Assembly (NCBI GenBank): GCA_023388335.1
Contig: JAEWGL010000159.1
Coordinates: 10,833 to 74,832, forward strand
Reading direction: 5' to 3'
DNA: 64,000 nt
Source: Pseudomonadota bacterium
GTDB taxonomy: Bacteria > Pseudomonadota > Gammaproteobacteria > Pseudomonadales > Pseudomonadaceae
Positions 26,672 through 35,323 of the stretch are shown here, piece by piece. Made by a program: the position numbers and the translations under genes. How positions within the stretch are numbered: position 1 is the first letter of the stretch; each line of letters begins with the position of its first letter. The notes under the pieces were generated by a model that saw nothing but the letters and a program-made list of their open reading frames with translations, searched no databases and was not told where the DNA came from.

Positions 26672-27727
26672 GTGGTCTTCCAACGATCATTCAGCTCCAC
26701 CCTGAAAAGCCAGAACCAACGCTTCATCGAGCCGCAGCCCAGCCAGCGCCCACGCCCGGCGCGCATCGGCTTCGTGCTGCTGGAGCACTTCTCCCTTCCT
26801 GCCTTCACCCAGGCGCTGGACACCCTGGTCACCGCCAACCTGATCCAGCCCAGTGCCTTTGCCACCACCACCTTCAGCGTCAGCGGCGCTTCGGTGGTCA
26901 GCGACCTGGGCCTGGTGATCTGCCCGGATGCCGCGCTCGACCCAGCGCAACTGGAAGGGCTTGACCTGCTGGTCGTCTGCGGCGGCCTGCGCACCGCCTT
27001 GCGCGCCGATGCCGAACTGAGCCACGGCCTGCACACAGCGGCGAAGAAAGGCACGGCCCTGGCGGGGCTGTGGAATGGTGCCTGGTTCCTCGGCCAGGCC
27101 GGTCTGCTCGACGGCTACCGTTGCGCGGTGCACCCCGAGCAACGGGCGGCGGTGGCCGAGATTTCCGGGCATAGCCAGGTGTCCAGCGAAAGCTTCGTGG
27201 TCGATCGCGACCGCCTCACCGCCGCAAGCCCCGCAGGCGCCTTCAACATGGTGCTGGAGTGGATCGGCAAGGGTCATGGGCAGGAGCTGGTTGAAGCGGT
27301 GGTCAATATCCTGGCCTTCGAAGTGACCCGCTACCGCCGGGTGCAACCGACCGTGCAGGCCAACATCAGCGCACCGCTGCGCGAAGCCATCAAGCTGATG
27401 GCTGCCAACCTTGAGGAGCCACTGAGCCAGGACCAGCTCGCAGCGTATGTGGGACGTTCCAAACGCCAGATCGGCCGGCTGTTCCAGTTGCAGCTGCAGA
27501 CCACACCCGTGCGCTACTACCTGGAACTGCGCATCACCGAAAGCCGACGCCTGTTGCAATACTCCGACCTGCCGATCCTGGACGTCGCGGTGGCCTGTGG
27601 CTTCGTCTCTGCCAGCCATTTCAGCAAGTGTTATGCCTCGTTCTATGGCCACAGCCCATCCAAGGAAACGCGCTACGGTTGCATCAAGGCAGGAGCGCGT
27701 AAGCACGCCCCCACTGTGCTGAACTGA
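26672..27727 (+). CDS. GlxA-family transcriptional regulator (DJ-1/PfpI domain plus AraC HTH)
   Basis: A 351-aa regulator. The N-terminal DJ-1/PfpI-like domain (about residues 20-190, from RIGFVLLEHFSLPAF to GAWFLGQAGLLDGYR) resembles GbdR, CdhR and other Pseudomonas regulators of quaternary amine catabolism. The C-terminal AraC helix-turn-helix pair is at about 240-340 (LSQDQLAAYVGRSKRQIGRL and later ACGFVSASHFSKCY). It follows the glycine-betaine-type ABC operon on the same strand and is its likely activator. A GTG at 26672 is taken as the start; the in-frame TTG at 26645 overlaps the terminator. Confidence 0.82.
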   Translation: MVFQRSFSSTLKSQNQRFIEPQPSQRPRPARIGFVLLEHFSLPAFTQALDTLVTANLIQPSAFATTTFSVSGASVVSDLGLVICPDAALDPAQLEGLDLLVVCGGLRTALRADAELSHGLHTAAKKGTALAGLWNGAWFLGQAGLLDGYRCAVHPEQRAAVAEISGHSQVSSESFVVDRDRLTAASPAGAFNMVLEWIGKGHGQELVEAVVNILAFEVTRYRRVQPTVQANISAPLREAIKLMAANLEEPLSQDQLAAYVGRSKRQIGRLFQLQLQTTPVRYYLELRITESRRLLQYSDLPILDVAVACGFVSASHFSKCYASFYGHSPSKETRYGCIKAGARKHAPTVLN

Positions 27728-27742
27728 ATCAGACCGGCTGGC

Positions 27743-29152
27743 TCAGACGACCGGCCCCGCCATCGCCAGTTGCTGCGAGCGAGCATGGCGCCTGCTGCTG
27801 AGGATGCCCAGCAGCAGGATGACGGTGGCCAATGCCAGGGTCAGACTGACCTCCAGGCGATGCTGGGGCATCACGAACATCACCCCCAAGGCAAAGATGA
27901 TGAAGACGATCACTGCCCAGGTCAGCCACGGGTAGAGCCACATCTTGAAAGCGATCTCGCTGTTCTGCTGCTGAAGCAGGGCGCGCATGCGCAGCTGCGA
28001 GAAGGCAATCACCAGGTACACCAGCAAGGCGATCGAGCCGGAACTGGCCAGCAGGAAGGCGAACACCTGGGCGGGGGCGAAGAAGTTGACCAAGGTCGTC
28101 AGCATGCCGATCAGGGTGCTGGCGATTACCGCCGCACGGGGCACGCCAGCGGCCGAGGTGCGGTGAATGAAGACCGGTGCATCGCCCCGCTTGCTCAGGG
28201 AAAAGAGCATGCGCGAGGAGATGTAGATGGACGAGTTCAGGCAGCTGGCCACCGCCACCAGCACCACCAGATCGACCAGGAACTTGGCGTAGGGGATCTG
28301 CATGACTTCCAGGGCGCGCTGGAAGGAACCCTGGGCGGGCAGCAACGGATCGTTCCAGGCTACCACCGAGATGACGATGAAGATCGACAGCAGGTAGAAC
28401 ACGCTGATGCGCCAGATCACCGAACGCGTCGCGCGGGCGATATTGCGTGCCGGGTCCTTGGATTCGGAGGCGGCGATGGTCACCGCTTCAGTGCCCAGGT
28501 AGCTGAACATGGTCGTCAACAAGGCGCCGATGATCGCCGTCCAGCCGTTGGGCATGAAGCCGCCGTGATCACCCACCAGGCGTTGCAGCCCACTCACCTC
28601 ACGCCCCGGCAGCACACCCACCAGCGCGGCGATACCCAGGCCAATGAACGCGACGATGGCGATCACCTTGAGCATGGCGAACCAGAACTCGAATTCGCCG
28701 TACTTGGCCACGCTGAACAGGTTGGTGGCGGTCAACAGCACCGTCATCGACAGGGCGAACAGCCAAGGCTCCACCTGCGGGAACCAGTTGCTCAGCACCA
28801 CACCGGCGGCGATGGCTTCGATCGGGATGACCAGGACCCAGAACCACCAGTACAGCCAACCGATGGTAAAGCCTGCCCAGCGCCCGATAGCCCGATCGGC
28901 GTAGGTGGAAAACGACCCCGTGTCGGGGCTGGCCACCGCCATCTCGCCGAGCATCCGCATCACCAGCACCACCAGTGCGCCGGCCAGCGCATAGGCGACG
29001 ATAGCGGCCGGCCCGGCCATGGCGATGGCATGTCCGGAGCCAACGAACAGCCCCGCGCCGATCACCCCGGCGATCGATAGCATGGTCACATGGCGCGGCT
29101 TGAAGCCCTGCGCCAGCTGATTGCTTGCACATCCTGACGTCGTCATTGTCAT
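27743..29152 (-). CDS. amino acid permease (GabP-like APC family)
   Basis: A 469-aa, 12-helix amino acid/H+ symporter of the APC family. The opening HVTMLSIAGVIGAGLFVGSG contains the conserved GxIGxGLFxGSG motif, and EFWFAMLKVIAIVAFIGLG is typical of GabP/AnsP/RocE permeases. The overall pattern fits 4-aminobutyrate permeases. AGGATG precedes the ATG. It is convergent with the GlxA-type regulator, only 15 bp apart. GABA is also the product expected from putrescine breakdown by the PuuB/PuuC-like enzymes of this window. Confidence 0.85.
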   Translation of the reverse strand: MTMTTSGCASNQLAQGFKPRHVTMLSIAGVIGAGLFVGSGHAIAMAGPAAIVAYALAGALVVLVMRMLGEMAVASPDTGSFSTYADRAIGRWAGFTIGWLYWWFWVLVIPIEAIAAGVVLSNWFPQVEPWLFALSMTVLLTATNLFSVAKYGEFEFWFAMLKVIAIVAFIGLGIAALVGVLPGREVSGLQRLVGDHGGFMPNGWTAIIGALLTTMFSYLGTEAVTIAASESKDPARNIARATRSVIWRISVFYLLSIFIVISVVAWNDPLLPAQGSFQRALEVMQIPYAKFLVDLVVLVAVASCLNSSIYISSRMLFSLSKRGDAPVFIHRTSAAGVPRAAVIASTLIGMLTTLVNFFAPAQVFAFLLASSGSIALLVYLVIAFSQLRMRALLQQQNSEIAFKMWLYPWLTWAVIVFIIFALGVMFVMPQHRLEVSLTLALATVILLLGILSSRRHARSQQLAMAGPVV

Positions 29153-29396
29153 CCTGATCCCTGCTTTTGGACTTGTTATGGGTAGGCGAGGCCATTCATG
29201 GCAGACCCCCGCACCGCCAACATAGCCACGGCGACTGCCGGTCAGTTGCTTGCGGCGGTCGTGGAGTTGGTGCTGAACGCCATGCGAATGCTCTGGGGCG
29301 CTGCGCAGCCCACTGCTACCGGACCCCGCATTTGCCTATTGGCCATGCGCTTCTATATTCAGTGAGGCTCTCCCTGTCTCCAGTCGAGCGCGCTGC

Positions 29397-29993
29397 ATGG
29401 CCATACCCGAGCAATTGATCATCTGCGAGCACTGCGACTGTGTGTACCAACGCGTGGCGCTCGTGCGCCACCAGAAAACCCTCTGCGTACGCTGCGGCGC
29501 CGTGCTGCAGCGCTACAACGGTCTGACGGTGCAACAGCGCCTGGCGCTGAGCGTTGCCGCGGCGGTGCTGTGGCTGTTTGCCAATGCTTACCCAGTGATG
29601 AGCATCAGCCTCCAGGGCCTGAAAAACAGCGCCACGCTCTGGGACTCGGTTCTGGCCCTGAGCCAAGGGCCGATTACCTTCATCGCCATGGTCGCAGCCA
29701 TCTCGATCATCATCGCCCCGGCCTTCCAGGTGCTGCTGCTGATCTGGGTGCTGGGCTACGCCCTGGCCGAGCGGCGCTCGCCAGCGTTCAAGCTGTGCAT
29801 GCGCGGGCTGGAAACCTTGCGCCCGTGGAGCATGCTCGAGGTATGCCTGCTCGGAGCGATGGTGGCGGTGTTCAAGCTGGCCGGCATGCTCGATGTGCTC
29901 CCCGGCATCGGCCTGCTCGCTCTGGCCGCGCTGAGCCTGCTGATGATCCGCATCGCCGGCCGCGATATCCGCGACCTGTGGGACACCCCATGA
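29397..29993 (+). CDS. pqiA: paraquat-inducible protein A, N-terminal half type
   Basis: A 198-aa inner-membrane protein with a zinc-ribbon-like start (CEHCDC ... CVRCGAV, two CxxC pairs) followed by four helices. In E. coli PqiA is one protein of about 417 aa with two such halves; here each half is its own gene. PqiA is the membrane component of the PqiABC lipid-transport system, which works with the MCE protein PqiB across the periplasm. Its stop overlaps the ATG of the second pqiA gene (ATGA), so they are translated together. Confidence 0.85.
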   Translation: MAIPEQLIICEHCDCVYQRVALVRHQKTLCVRCGAVLQRYNGLTVQQRLALSVAAAVLWLFANAYPVMSISLQGLKNSATLWDSVLALSQGPITFIAMVAAISIIIAPAFQVLLLIWVLGYALAERRSPAFKLCMRGLETLRPWSMLEVCLLGAMVAVFKLAGMLDVLPGIGLLALAALSLLMIRIAGRDIRDLWDTP

Positions 29994-30634
29994 ACCGACC
30001 CGCGACCGCGAGCGAACTCGGCCTGTGCCTGTGCCACAGTTGTGGCCTGGCATGCGACATGCGCGGTGAACCCCAGTATTGCCCTCGCTGTGACGCACCC
30101 TTGCACCGGCGCAAGATCGATTCGTTGAACCGCACCTGGGCCTACCTGCTCGCTGGCCTGGCGTTCTACGTGCCGGCCAACCTGCTGCCGGTGATGAACA
30201 CCACGATGCTCGGCAGCGGTGCCGACAGCACCATCATGAGCGGCGTGCTGGAGTTCTGGCAGCACGGCGCCTGGGATATCGCGCTGATCATCTTCATCGC
30301 CAGCATCGCCGTCCCAGGCATCAAGTTCGTCGTGCTCTCGCTGCTGCTCATCACCGTGCAGCGTGGCAGTGCCTGGGCGCGCCCGGAGCGCTCGAAGCTC
30401 TACCGCTTCGTCGAACTGATCGGCTACTGGTCGATGCTCGACGTGCTGGTGGTCGCGCTGGTCGCTGCGCTGGTGAAATTCCAGGCCTTGAGCGATATCG
30501 AGCCGCGCGTGGGCATCCTGTTCTTCGGCCTGGTGGTGGTCTTCACCATGCTTTCGGCCATGAGCTTCGACCCCCGCCTGATCTGGGACAACCCACGTGC
30601 ACAGGAGCGCATGGATGAAGCCGACAGCCACTGA
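29990..30634 (+). CDS. pqiA: paraquat-inducible protein A, C-terminal half type
   Basis: A 214-aa paralogue of the preceding gene: CHSCGL ... CPRCDAPL at the start, then four helices with the YVPANLLPVMNT and IEPRVGILFFGLVV patterns of PqiA. The ATG at 29990 overlaps the previous stop by 4 nt. The downstream pqiB ATG lies inside its last codons. Together the two halves make up the usual PqiA. Confidence 0.85.
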   Translation: MNRPATASELGLCLCHSCGLACDMRGEPQYCPRCDAPLHRRKIDSLNRTWAYLLAGLAFYVPANLLPVMNTTMLGSGADSTIMSGVLEFWQHGAWDIALIIFIASIAVPGIKFVVLSLLLITVQRGSAWARPERSKLYRFVELIGYWSMLDVLVVALVAALVKFQALSDIEPRVGILFFGLVVVFTMLSAMSFDPRLIWDNPRAQERMDEADSH

Positions 30635-32270
30635 CGCCGCGCCGGAACCGGGCCAGGCCACAGTCAAGACACGCCGATTCAACCTGTCGCTGGTGTGGAT
30701 CGTGCCGATCGTCGCGGTGTTGGTCGGCCTTTCACTGGTGGTGCACAACCTGATGCAGGAAGGCCCGACCATCACCCTGACCTTCAAGACCGGCGCTGGC
30801 CTGGCCGCCAACAAGACCGAGGTGCGCTACCGCAACGTGGTCATCGGCCATGTAACCGAGGTGGGCCTGAGCGACGACCAGCGCAACGTCAACGCAACAG
30901 TCAAGCTCGACAAGCAGGCCGAGGGCTTCACCCGCGAGGATTCGAAGTTCTGGGTGGTCAGGCCGCGCATCGGTGCCGGCGGCGTATCGGGTATCGACAC
31001 CCTGCTCTCGGGGGACTACATCGGTGCCGACATCGGCCAGTCCGCCAACCGCGCGAAGCACTTCACCGGCCTTGAGAACCCACCGGCCATCACCTATGGC
31101 GAAGCCGGCAAACACTTCACCCTGCACACCCAGGACCTGGGCTCGCTGGATATCGGCTCACCGGTGTACTTTCGCAAGATTCCGGTAGGCCAGGTGGTCG
31201 CCTATTCCCTGGATGCCGAGGGCAAGGGCGTCGATATCCAGGTGTTCATCCACGCCCCGAACGACATGTTCGTGACGGCGAACACCCGCTTCTGGAACGC
31301 CAGCGGCATCAATGTCGAGGTGGGGGCCAATGGCCTTGCGGTACGCACCGAATCGCTGTCGTCACTGCTAGTCGGCGGTATCGCCTTCCGTGCGCCTGAG
31401 TACAGCCCCAACGATATCGCCGCCGCGGAAAATCAGCGGTTCGAGCTGTTCGCCGACCAACAGGGGGCCCTGGCTCCCCCGGCGGGCAAGGCGCAGTACC
31501 TGAGGCTGCGCTTCGACCAGGCCATGCGCGGGCTCAAGGTCGGGGCGCCCGTTGAGTTCCTTGGCATCGAGATCGGCCGGGTGGTCTCGGTCAACCTGGA
31601 CTTCGACGAGCGGACCCGCAGATTCCCGATCAATGTCGGCATCCTCATCTACCCGCAGCGCTTGGGTCAGGCCCACCAGAAGGTGCTCAAGACCTTCCAG
31701 CACAACCCCGACGACGAAGCGGCGAGCGTCAAGCTGCTTGGTACCTTCGTGGATAACGGCCTGCGCGCCCAGGCCCGCAGCGGCAACCTGCTGACCGGCC
31801 AGCTATACATTGCCTTGGATTTCTTCCCAAAGGCGCCAAAGGCGATTTTCGACGAGGCAGAGCGGCCCATCAACATTCCAACCGTACCGGGCAGCCTGGA
31901 ACAGTTGCAGGAGCAGTTGCAAGCGATGGTCGACAAGCTCAACCGCCTGCCGGTCGAGCGCATCGCCAGCAACCTGGACGCCAACCTGGTCGAACTGCGC
32001 AAGAGCCTGGCGCAATTCAATGCCAAGACGCTGCCCGGGGTGCAGGGCACCCTGGCCGACATGCGCAAGACGCTGCAGACAGCCCATTCGACCCTGGCCG
32101 AAGATTCGCCACAACGTGAACAACTGACGCAGACCCTCGATGAACTGGGGCGGATGTCGCGGTCCTTGCGCGAGCTCTCGGACTACCTCGGACGCCATCC
32201 TGAATCGCTGATCCGTGGCCGCCCCAAGAACGCCGAACCGATCGACCTGCAGGCGCCGCCGCGCAATTGA
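30615..32270 (+). CDS. pqiB: PqiB, MCE-domain lipid transport protein
   Basis: A 551-aa protein anchored by one N-terminal helix (about residues 19-40), with three MCE/MlaD domains in series (starting near TITLTFKTGAGL, HFTLHTQDLGSLD and LRLRFDQAMRGLKVG) and a long C-terminal alpha-helical region. E. coli PqiB (about 546 aa) forms a hexameric periplasmic tube that spans to the outer membrane. The ATG at 30615 is chosen because AGGAG is 7 nt upstream; a GTG six codons earlier is unlikely. Confidence 0.9.
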   Translation: MKPTATDAAPEPGQATVKTRRFNLSLVWIVPIVAVLVGLSLVVHNLMQEGPTITLTFKTGAGLAANKTEVRYRNVVIGHVTEVGLSDDQRNVNATVKLDKQAEGFTREDSKFWVVRPRIGAGGVSGIDTLLSGDYIGADIGQSANRAKHFTGLENPPAITYGEAGKHFTLHTQDLGSLDIGSPVYFRKIPVGQVVAYSLDAEGKGVDIQVFIHAPNDMFVTANTRFWNASGINVEVGANGLAVRTESLSSLLVGGIAFRAPEYSPNDIAAAENQRFELFADQQGALAPPAGKAQYLRLRFDQAMRGLKVGAPVEFLGIEIGRVVSVNLDFDERTRRFPINVGILIYPQRLGQAHQKVLKTFQHNPDDEAASVKLLGTFVDNGLRAQARSGNLLTGQLYIALDFFPKAPKAIFDEAERPINIPTVPGSLEQLQEQLQAMVDKLNRLPVERIASNLDANLVELRKSLAQFNAKTLPGVQGTLADMRKTLQTAHSTLAEDSPQREQLTQTLDELGRMSRSLRELSDYLGRHPESLIRGRPKNAEPIDLQAPPRN

Positions 32271-32297
32271 CCTGCACTGGCTCACAGGAACACTGCC

Positions 32298-32849
32298 ATG
32301 ACCCGCTTGCCGATGTTTACCGTGCTTCTTGCCGTCGTCGCCCTGGCGGGTTGTCGCAGCGACCCGATCCAGTTCCATACCCTTACCCCCGCTCAGCCTG
32401 GGGCCGCGTCGTCCATCGCAGGCAGCGAGATACAGATCGAAAGCATCAGCGTGCCGCCCCAGGTCGATCGCCCACAGATCGTCATTCGTCAGGGCAACAG
32501 TGGCCTGGCAATTCTCGAAACCCATTGGTGGGGTGCCACCCTGGTCGATGAGCTGCGCAGCGCCCTGGTCGACCAGCTCGGCCGTGCTCGCGCCCGACAG
32601 TCGCTGTCGCTGCGCGTGGATGTGCAACGCTTCGACTCGATCCCCGGGGAATACGCCTTGATGGACGCCAGATGGCGCTTGCGCACCCGCGATACAGCAA
32701 CAACCCTAACCTGCCGCAGCACACTGCAAACAGCCGCCGGCGACAGCATCGATGAGCTGGTGGTGGCTCAGCAGAACAACGTCAAGCGGCTGGCCGCGCT
32801 GATCAATCAGGCGGCCAGTGACGCACGTAACATCTGCCCTGAAGTGTGA
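32298..32849 (+). CDS. pqiC: PqiC, outer-membrane lipoprotein of the Pqi system
   Basis: A 183-aa lipoprotein: signal peptide with the lipobox LAGC (Cys at residue 19), followed by the ABC-type transport auxiliary (DUF330) fold with IQFHTLTP at the mature start and VPPQVDRPQIVIR. PqiC lies at the inner face of the outer membrane and contacts the PqiB tube. It is 27 bp after pqiB. Confidence 0.88.
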   Translation: MTRLPMFTVLLAVVALAGCRSDPIQFHTLTPAQPGAASSIAGSEIQIESISVPPQVDRPQIVIRQGNSGLAILETHWWGATLVDELRSALVDQLGRARARQSLSLRVDVQRFDSIPGEYALMDARWRLRTRDTATTLTCRSTLQTAAGDSIDELVVAQQNNVKRLAALINQAASDARNICPEV

Positions 32850-32858
32850 GAACCCGCC

Positions 32859-33023
32859 TCAGCCCTGCTTGCGACCGCCACCATGGCTGTGCTGTCCACC
32901 CACACGGGCCTTTTCGGCCCGGTCGGTGCTCACGTTGGCATTCGAACCGCCCTTGCGCCCTGCCTCACTGACCTTGTGCGGGTCATCGGAAAAACCATGG
33001 CGCGAATCTGAGTGCTTGCTCAT
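32859..33023 (-). CDS. KGG-repeat stress-induced small protein, 54 aa
   Basis: A 54-aa hydrophilic, basic protein read from the minus strand: it begins MSKHSDSRHGFSDDPHKVSE and contains the repeat AGRKGG, then the related KARVGG and HGGGRKQG. This is the stress-induced bacterial acidophilic (KGG) repeat found in E. coli YciG and plant LEA-like proteins. AAGGAG lies 7 nt before the ATG. It ends 9 bp from the convergent pqiC stop. Its role in stress tolerance is inferred from the family. Confidence 0.8.
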   Translation of the reverse strand: MSKHSDSRHGFSDDPHKVSEAGRKGGSNANVSTDRAEKARVGGQHSHGGGRKQG

Positions 33024-33211
33024 ATAAATCTCCTTGTCAAAGGGAAGGCAATCGCCTCAATCATTCGAACCATCCCCATCCTCGATATCCCGCCGGGCTG
33101 ACCAACGGCCGGTAATCGCCCGAATTTCTGACGGGCAGAAGCGCTAGCAGTTGACGAAACTAACCGGGTAGTACATATATCAGGCATCCAAGAACAACAA
33201 AGAGATGCCCC

Positions 33212-33661
33212 ATGAAACCTTGCATCCTCGTGCTCAACGGCCCCAACTTGAACCTGCTGGGTACCCGCGAGCCGGCCACCTATGGCCATGAAACCCTGGC
33301 TGACCTGGCGCAGTTCTGCGCCGACAGCGCCCTTGAGTACGGGTTGGAAATCGAATTCCGCCAGACCAATCATGAAGGCGAGTTGCTCGACTGGATCCAC
33401 CGGGCCCGGGGTCGCTGTGCCGGGATCCTGATCAATCCTGCCGCCTGGACCCACACCTCGGTCGCCATCCGCGATGCCCTGGTGGCCAGCGAGCTGCCGG
33501 TGATCGAAGTGCACCTGTCCAACGTGCACAAGCGCGAACCCTTCCGTCATCTGTCCTTCGTTTCGCCGATCGCCGCCGGGGTGATCTGCGGCCTTGGTGG
33601 CCTGGGCTATCGCCTGGGGCTTCAGTACTTCGCCCAATCGCTCAAGGAACCCCGCGCATGA
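33212..33661 (+). CDS. aroQ: type II 3-dehydroquinate dehydratase
   Basis: A 149-aa dodecameric type II dehydroquinase converting 3-dehydroquinate to 3-dehydroshikimate. Motifs are LNGPNLNLLGTREPATYG with the catalytic Tyr24, INPAAWTHTSVAIRDAL, and EVHLSNVHKRE with the active-site histidine. It overlaps the shikimate dehydrogenase gene by 4 nt and is near quiC and a quinate-type transporter, so it is more likely a catabolic isozyme than the biosynthetic one. Confidence 0.92.
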   Translation: MKPCILVLNGPNLNLLGTREPATYGHETLADLAQFCADSALEYGLEIEFRQTNHEGELLDWIHRARGRCAGILINPAAWTHTSVAIRDALVASELPVIEVHLSNVHKREPFRHLSFVSPIAAGVICGLGGLGYRLGLQYFAQSLKEPRA

Positions 33662-34515
33662 CCACCGCTACCTCAGGCATTCTGGCCGGCCTGATCGGCC
33701 GTGGCATCCAGGCCTCGCGCACCCCTGCCTTGCACGAGCGCGAAGGTGATGCCCAGGACTTGCGCTACCTGTACCGGCTGATCGATGCCGACCAGCTGGA
33801 CCTCTGCGACAGCGCCCTGGCGCAACTGCTCGACGCCGCGCAGCACACCGGTTTCACCGGACTGAACATCACGTATCCATTCAAGCAGGCCATTGTACCG
33901 CTGCTTGATGAGCTGTCCGATGAGGCCCGCGGAATTGGTGCGGTGAACACGGTAGTGCTCAAGGACGGCAAGCGGGTTGGCCACAACACCGATTGCCTGG
34001 GCTTTGCCGAAGGCTTGCGCCGCGGCCTGCCCGACGCGCCGCGGCGTCACGTGGTGCAGCTGGGCGCGGGTGGAGCGGGTTGTGCCGTGGCCCATGCCCT
34101 GCTCGCCGAAGGGGTGGAACAACTGACAGTGTTCGAGGTCGACGCCAGCCGCGCCCAGGCGCTGGTCGACAACCTCAATGCACACTTTGGCGCCGAGCGC
34201 GCCCTGGTCGGGCACGACCTGGCCAGCGCCGTGGCTGCGGCCGATGGCCTGGTCAACACAACACCGGTCGGCATGGCCAAGCGCCCAGGTACGCCGCTGC
34301 CGGTGAGGTTGCTGCATGGCGGGTTGTGGGTTGCCGAGATCATCTACTTCCCACTGGAGACCGAACTGCTGCGCCATGCCCGCGCGCTCGGCTGCCGAAC
34401 CCTCGATGGCAGCACCATGGCTGTGTTCCAGGCGGTCAAGGCCTTCGAACTGTTCAGCGGCCAAACGGCGGATGCCGGGCGGATGCAGGCACACTTCGCC
34501 GGCATGGGGACTTGA
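33658..34515 (+). CDS. aroE: shikimate/quinate dehydrogenase, catabolic type
   Basis: A 285-aa AroE-family dehydrogenase. The substrate pocket motifs SRTPALHE, NITYPFKQ (catalytic Lys) and GHNTDCLGF are present, and the nucleotide fold starts at GAGGAG. The position after beta-2 reads VFEVDASRA instead of the NADP-binding NRTxxR, and the acidic residue suggests NAD preference, as in catabolic quinate/shikimate dehydrogenases. It is translationally coupled to aroQ, and together they convert quinate or shikimate to 3-dehydroshikimate for quiC. Confidence 0.88.
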   Translation: MTTATSGILAGLIGRGIQASRTPALHEREGDAQDLRYLYRLIDADQLDLCDSALAQLLDAAQHTGFTGLNITYPFKQAIVPLLDELSDEARGIGAVNTVVLKDGKRVGHNTDCLGFAEGLRRGLPDAPRRHVVQLGAGGAGCAVAHALLAEGVEQLTVFEVDASRAQALVDNLNAHFGAERALVGHDLASAVAAADGLVNTTPVGMAKRPGTPLPVRLLHGGLWVAEIIYFPLETELLRHARALGCRTLDGSTMAVFQAVKAFELFSGQTADAGRMQAHFAGMGT

Positions 34516-34536
34516 AGCGGCCCGCCGGATGATGAA

Positions 34537-34550
34537 GCGGGCTTGCCTGC
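34537..34550. repeat. REP-like core palindrome
   Basis: GCGGGCTTGCCTGC differs by one base from the REP cores at 3744 and 40621. It lies between the convergent aroE and TetR genes. Confidence 0.55.
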
Positions 34551-34568
34551 GCTTATGCAACAGTGCCC

Positions 34569-35240
34569 TCAGGCCTTGATATAGCGCAGCACCGCCTCGC
34601 ACAGCATCTGCTTGTGCCGCTGCTTCACCGCTTCATCGGACAGGTCGACCTCGAAGATCTCGCTGATGGTGTGCCGGTTGGACACCCGGTAGAAACTGAA
34701 CGAGCTCATCAGCATGTGCAGGTCGAGCACTTCGATGCCGGGGCGGAACACGCCCTCCTCTTCCCCGCGACGCAATACTTGGCCCAGCGCCTCCAGCACC
34801 TGGCCGCTCATCTCGCGGATCACGGGTGCTTGCTTGACGTATTCGCCGTAGTGGATGTTCTCGGTACTGACGATGCGCACGAAATCGACATTGCGGTCGT
34901 GGTGGTCGAAGGTGAACTCCACCAGGCGGCGGATAGCCGTTTCGGCCGGCAGTGATTCGAGCTCCAGGCTGTGCTCGGTACGGCGGATGTCGCCGTAGAG
35001 CTTGACCAGGACCTCGAGGTAGAGCTGCTCCTTGCTGCCGAAGTAGTAATAGATCATGCGCTTGGAGGTGGCGGTGCGTTCGGCGATGGCGTCGACGCGG
35101 GCACCGGCCAGCCCTTGCTGGACGAACTCGGTGATGGCGGCCTGGAGGATGTCCTCGCGCGTTTTCTCGGGGTTGTTCTTGCGCGCCTTGCGCACCCCCT
35201 CTATTTCGGGCTGACCGAGGCTGACTACGGAATCACTCAT
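34569..35240 (-). CDS. TetR-family transcriptional regulator
   Basis: A 223-aa TetR regulator. The helix-turn-helix is at about residues 25-72 (VDAIAERTATSKRMIYYYFG), and a helical ligand domain follows. It lies between aroE and quiC and on the same strand as quiC, beyond a terminator hairpin, so it probably has its own promoter. Control of the quinate/shikimate genes is likely from position but not shown. Confidence 0.85.
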   Translation of the reverse strand: MSDSVVSLGQPEIEGVRKARKNNPEKTREDILQAAITEFVQQGLAGARVDAIAERTATSKRMIYYYFGSKEQLYLEVLVKLYGDIRRTEHSLELESLPAETAIRRLVEFTFDHHDRNVDFVRIVSTENIHYGEYVKQAPVIREMSGQVLEALGQVLRRGEEEGVFRPGIEVLDLHMLMSSFSFYRVSNRHTISEIFEVDLSDEAVKQRHKQMLCEAVLRYIKA

Positions 35241-35283
35241 ACCGACTCACAGGCTGTTATAGGAATGAGGCGATTATCCGTGA

Positions 35284-35317
35284 CCCGGCCGGCGCAGGGA
35301 AGCCCGCAGCGGCCGGG
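35284..35317 (-). terminator. hairpin terminator after quiC
   Basis: CCCGGCCG pairs with CGGCCGGG, with an inner CAGGG/CCCGC-type stem, just past the quiC stop and before the TetR gene. Confidence 0.55.
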
Positions 35318-35323
35318 GCTGTC

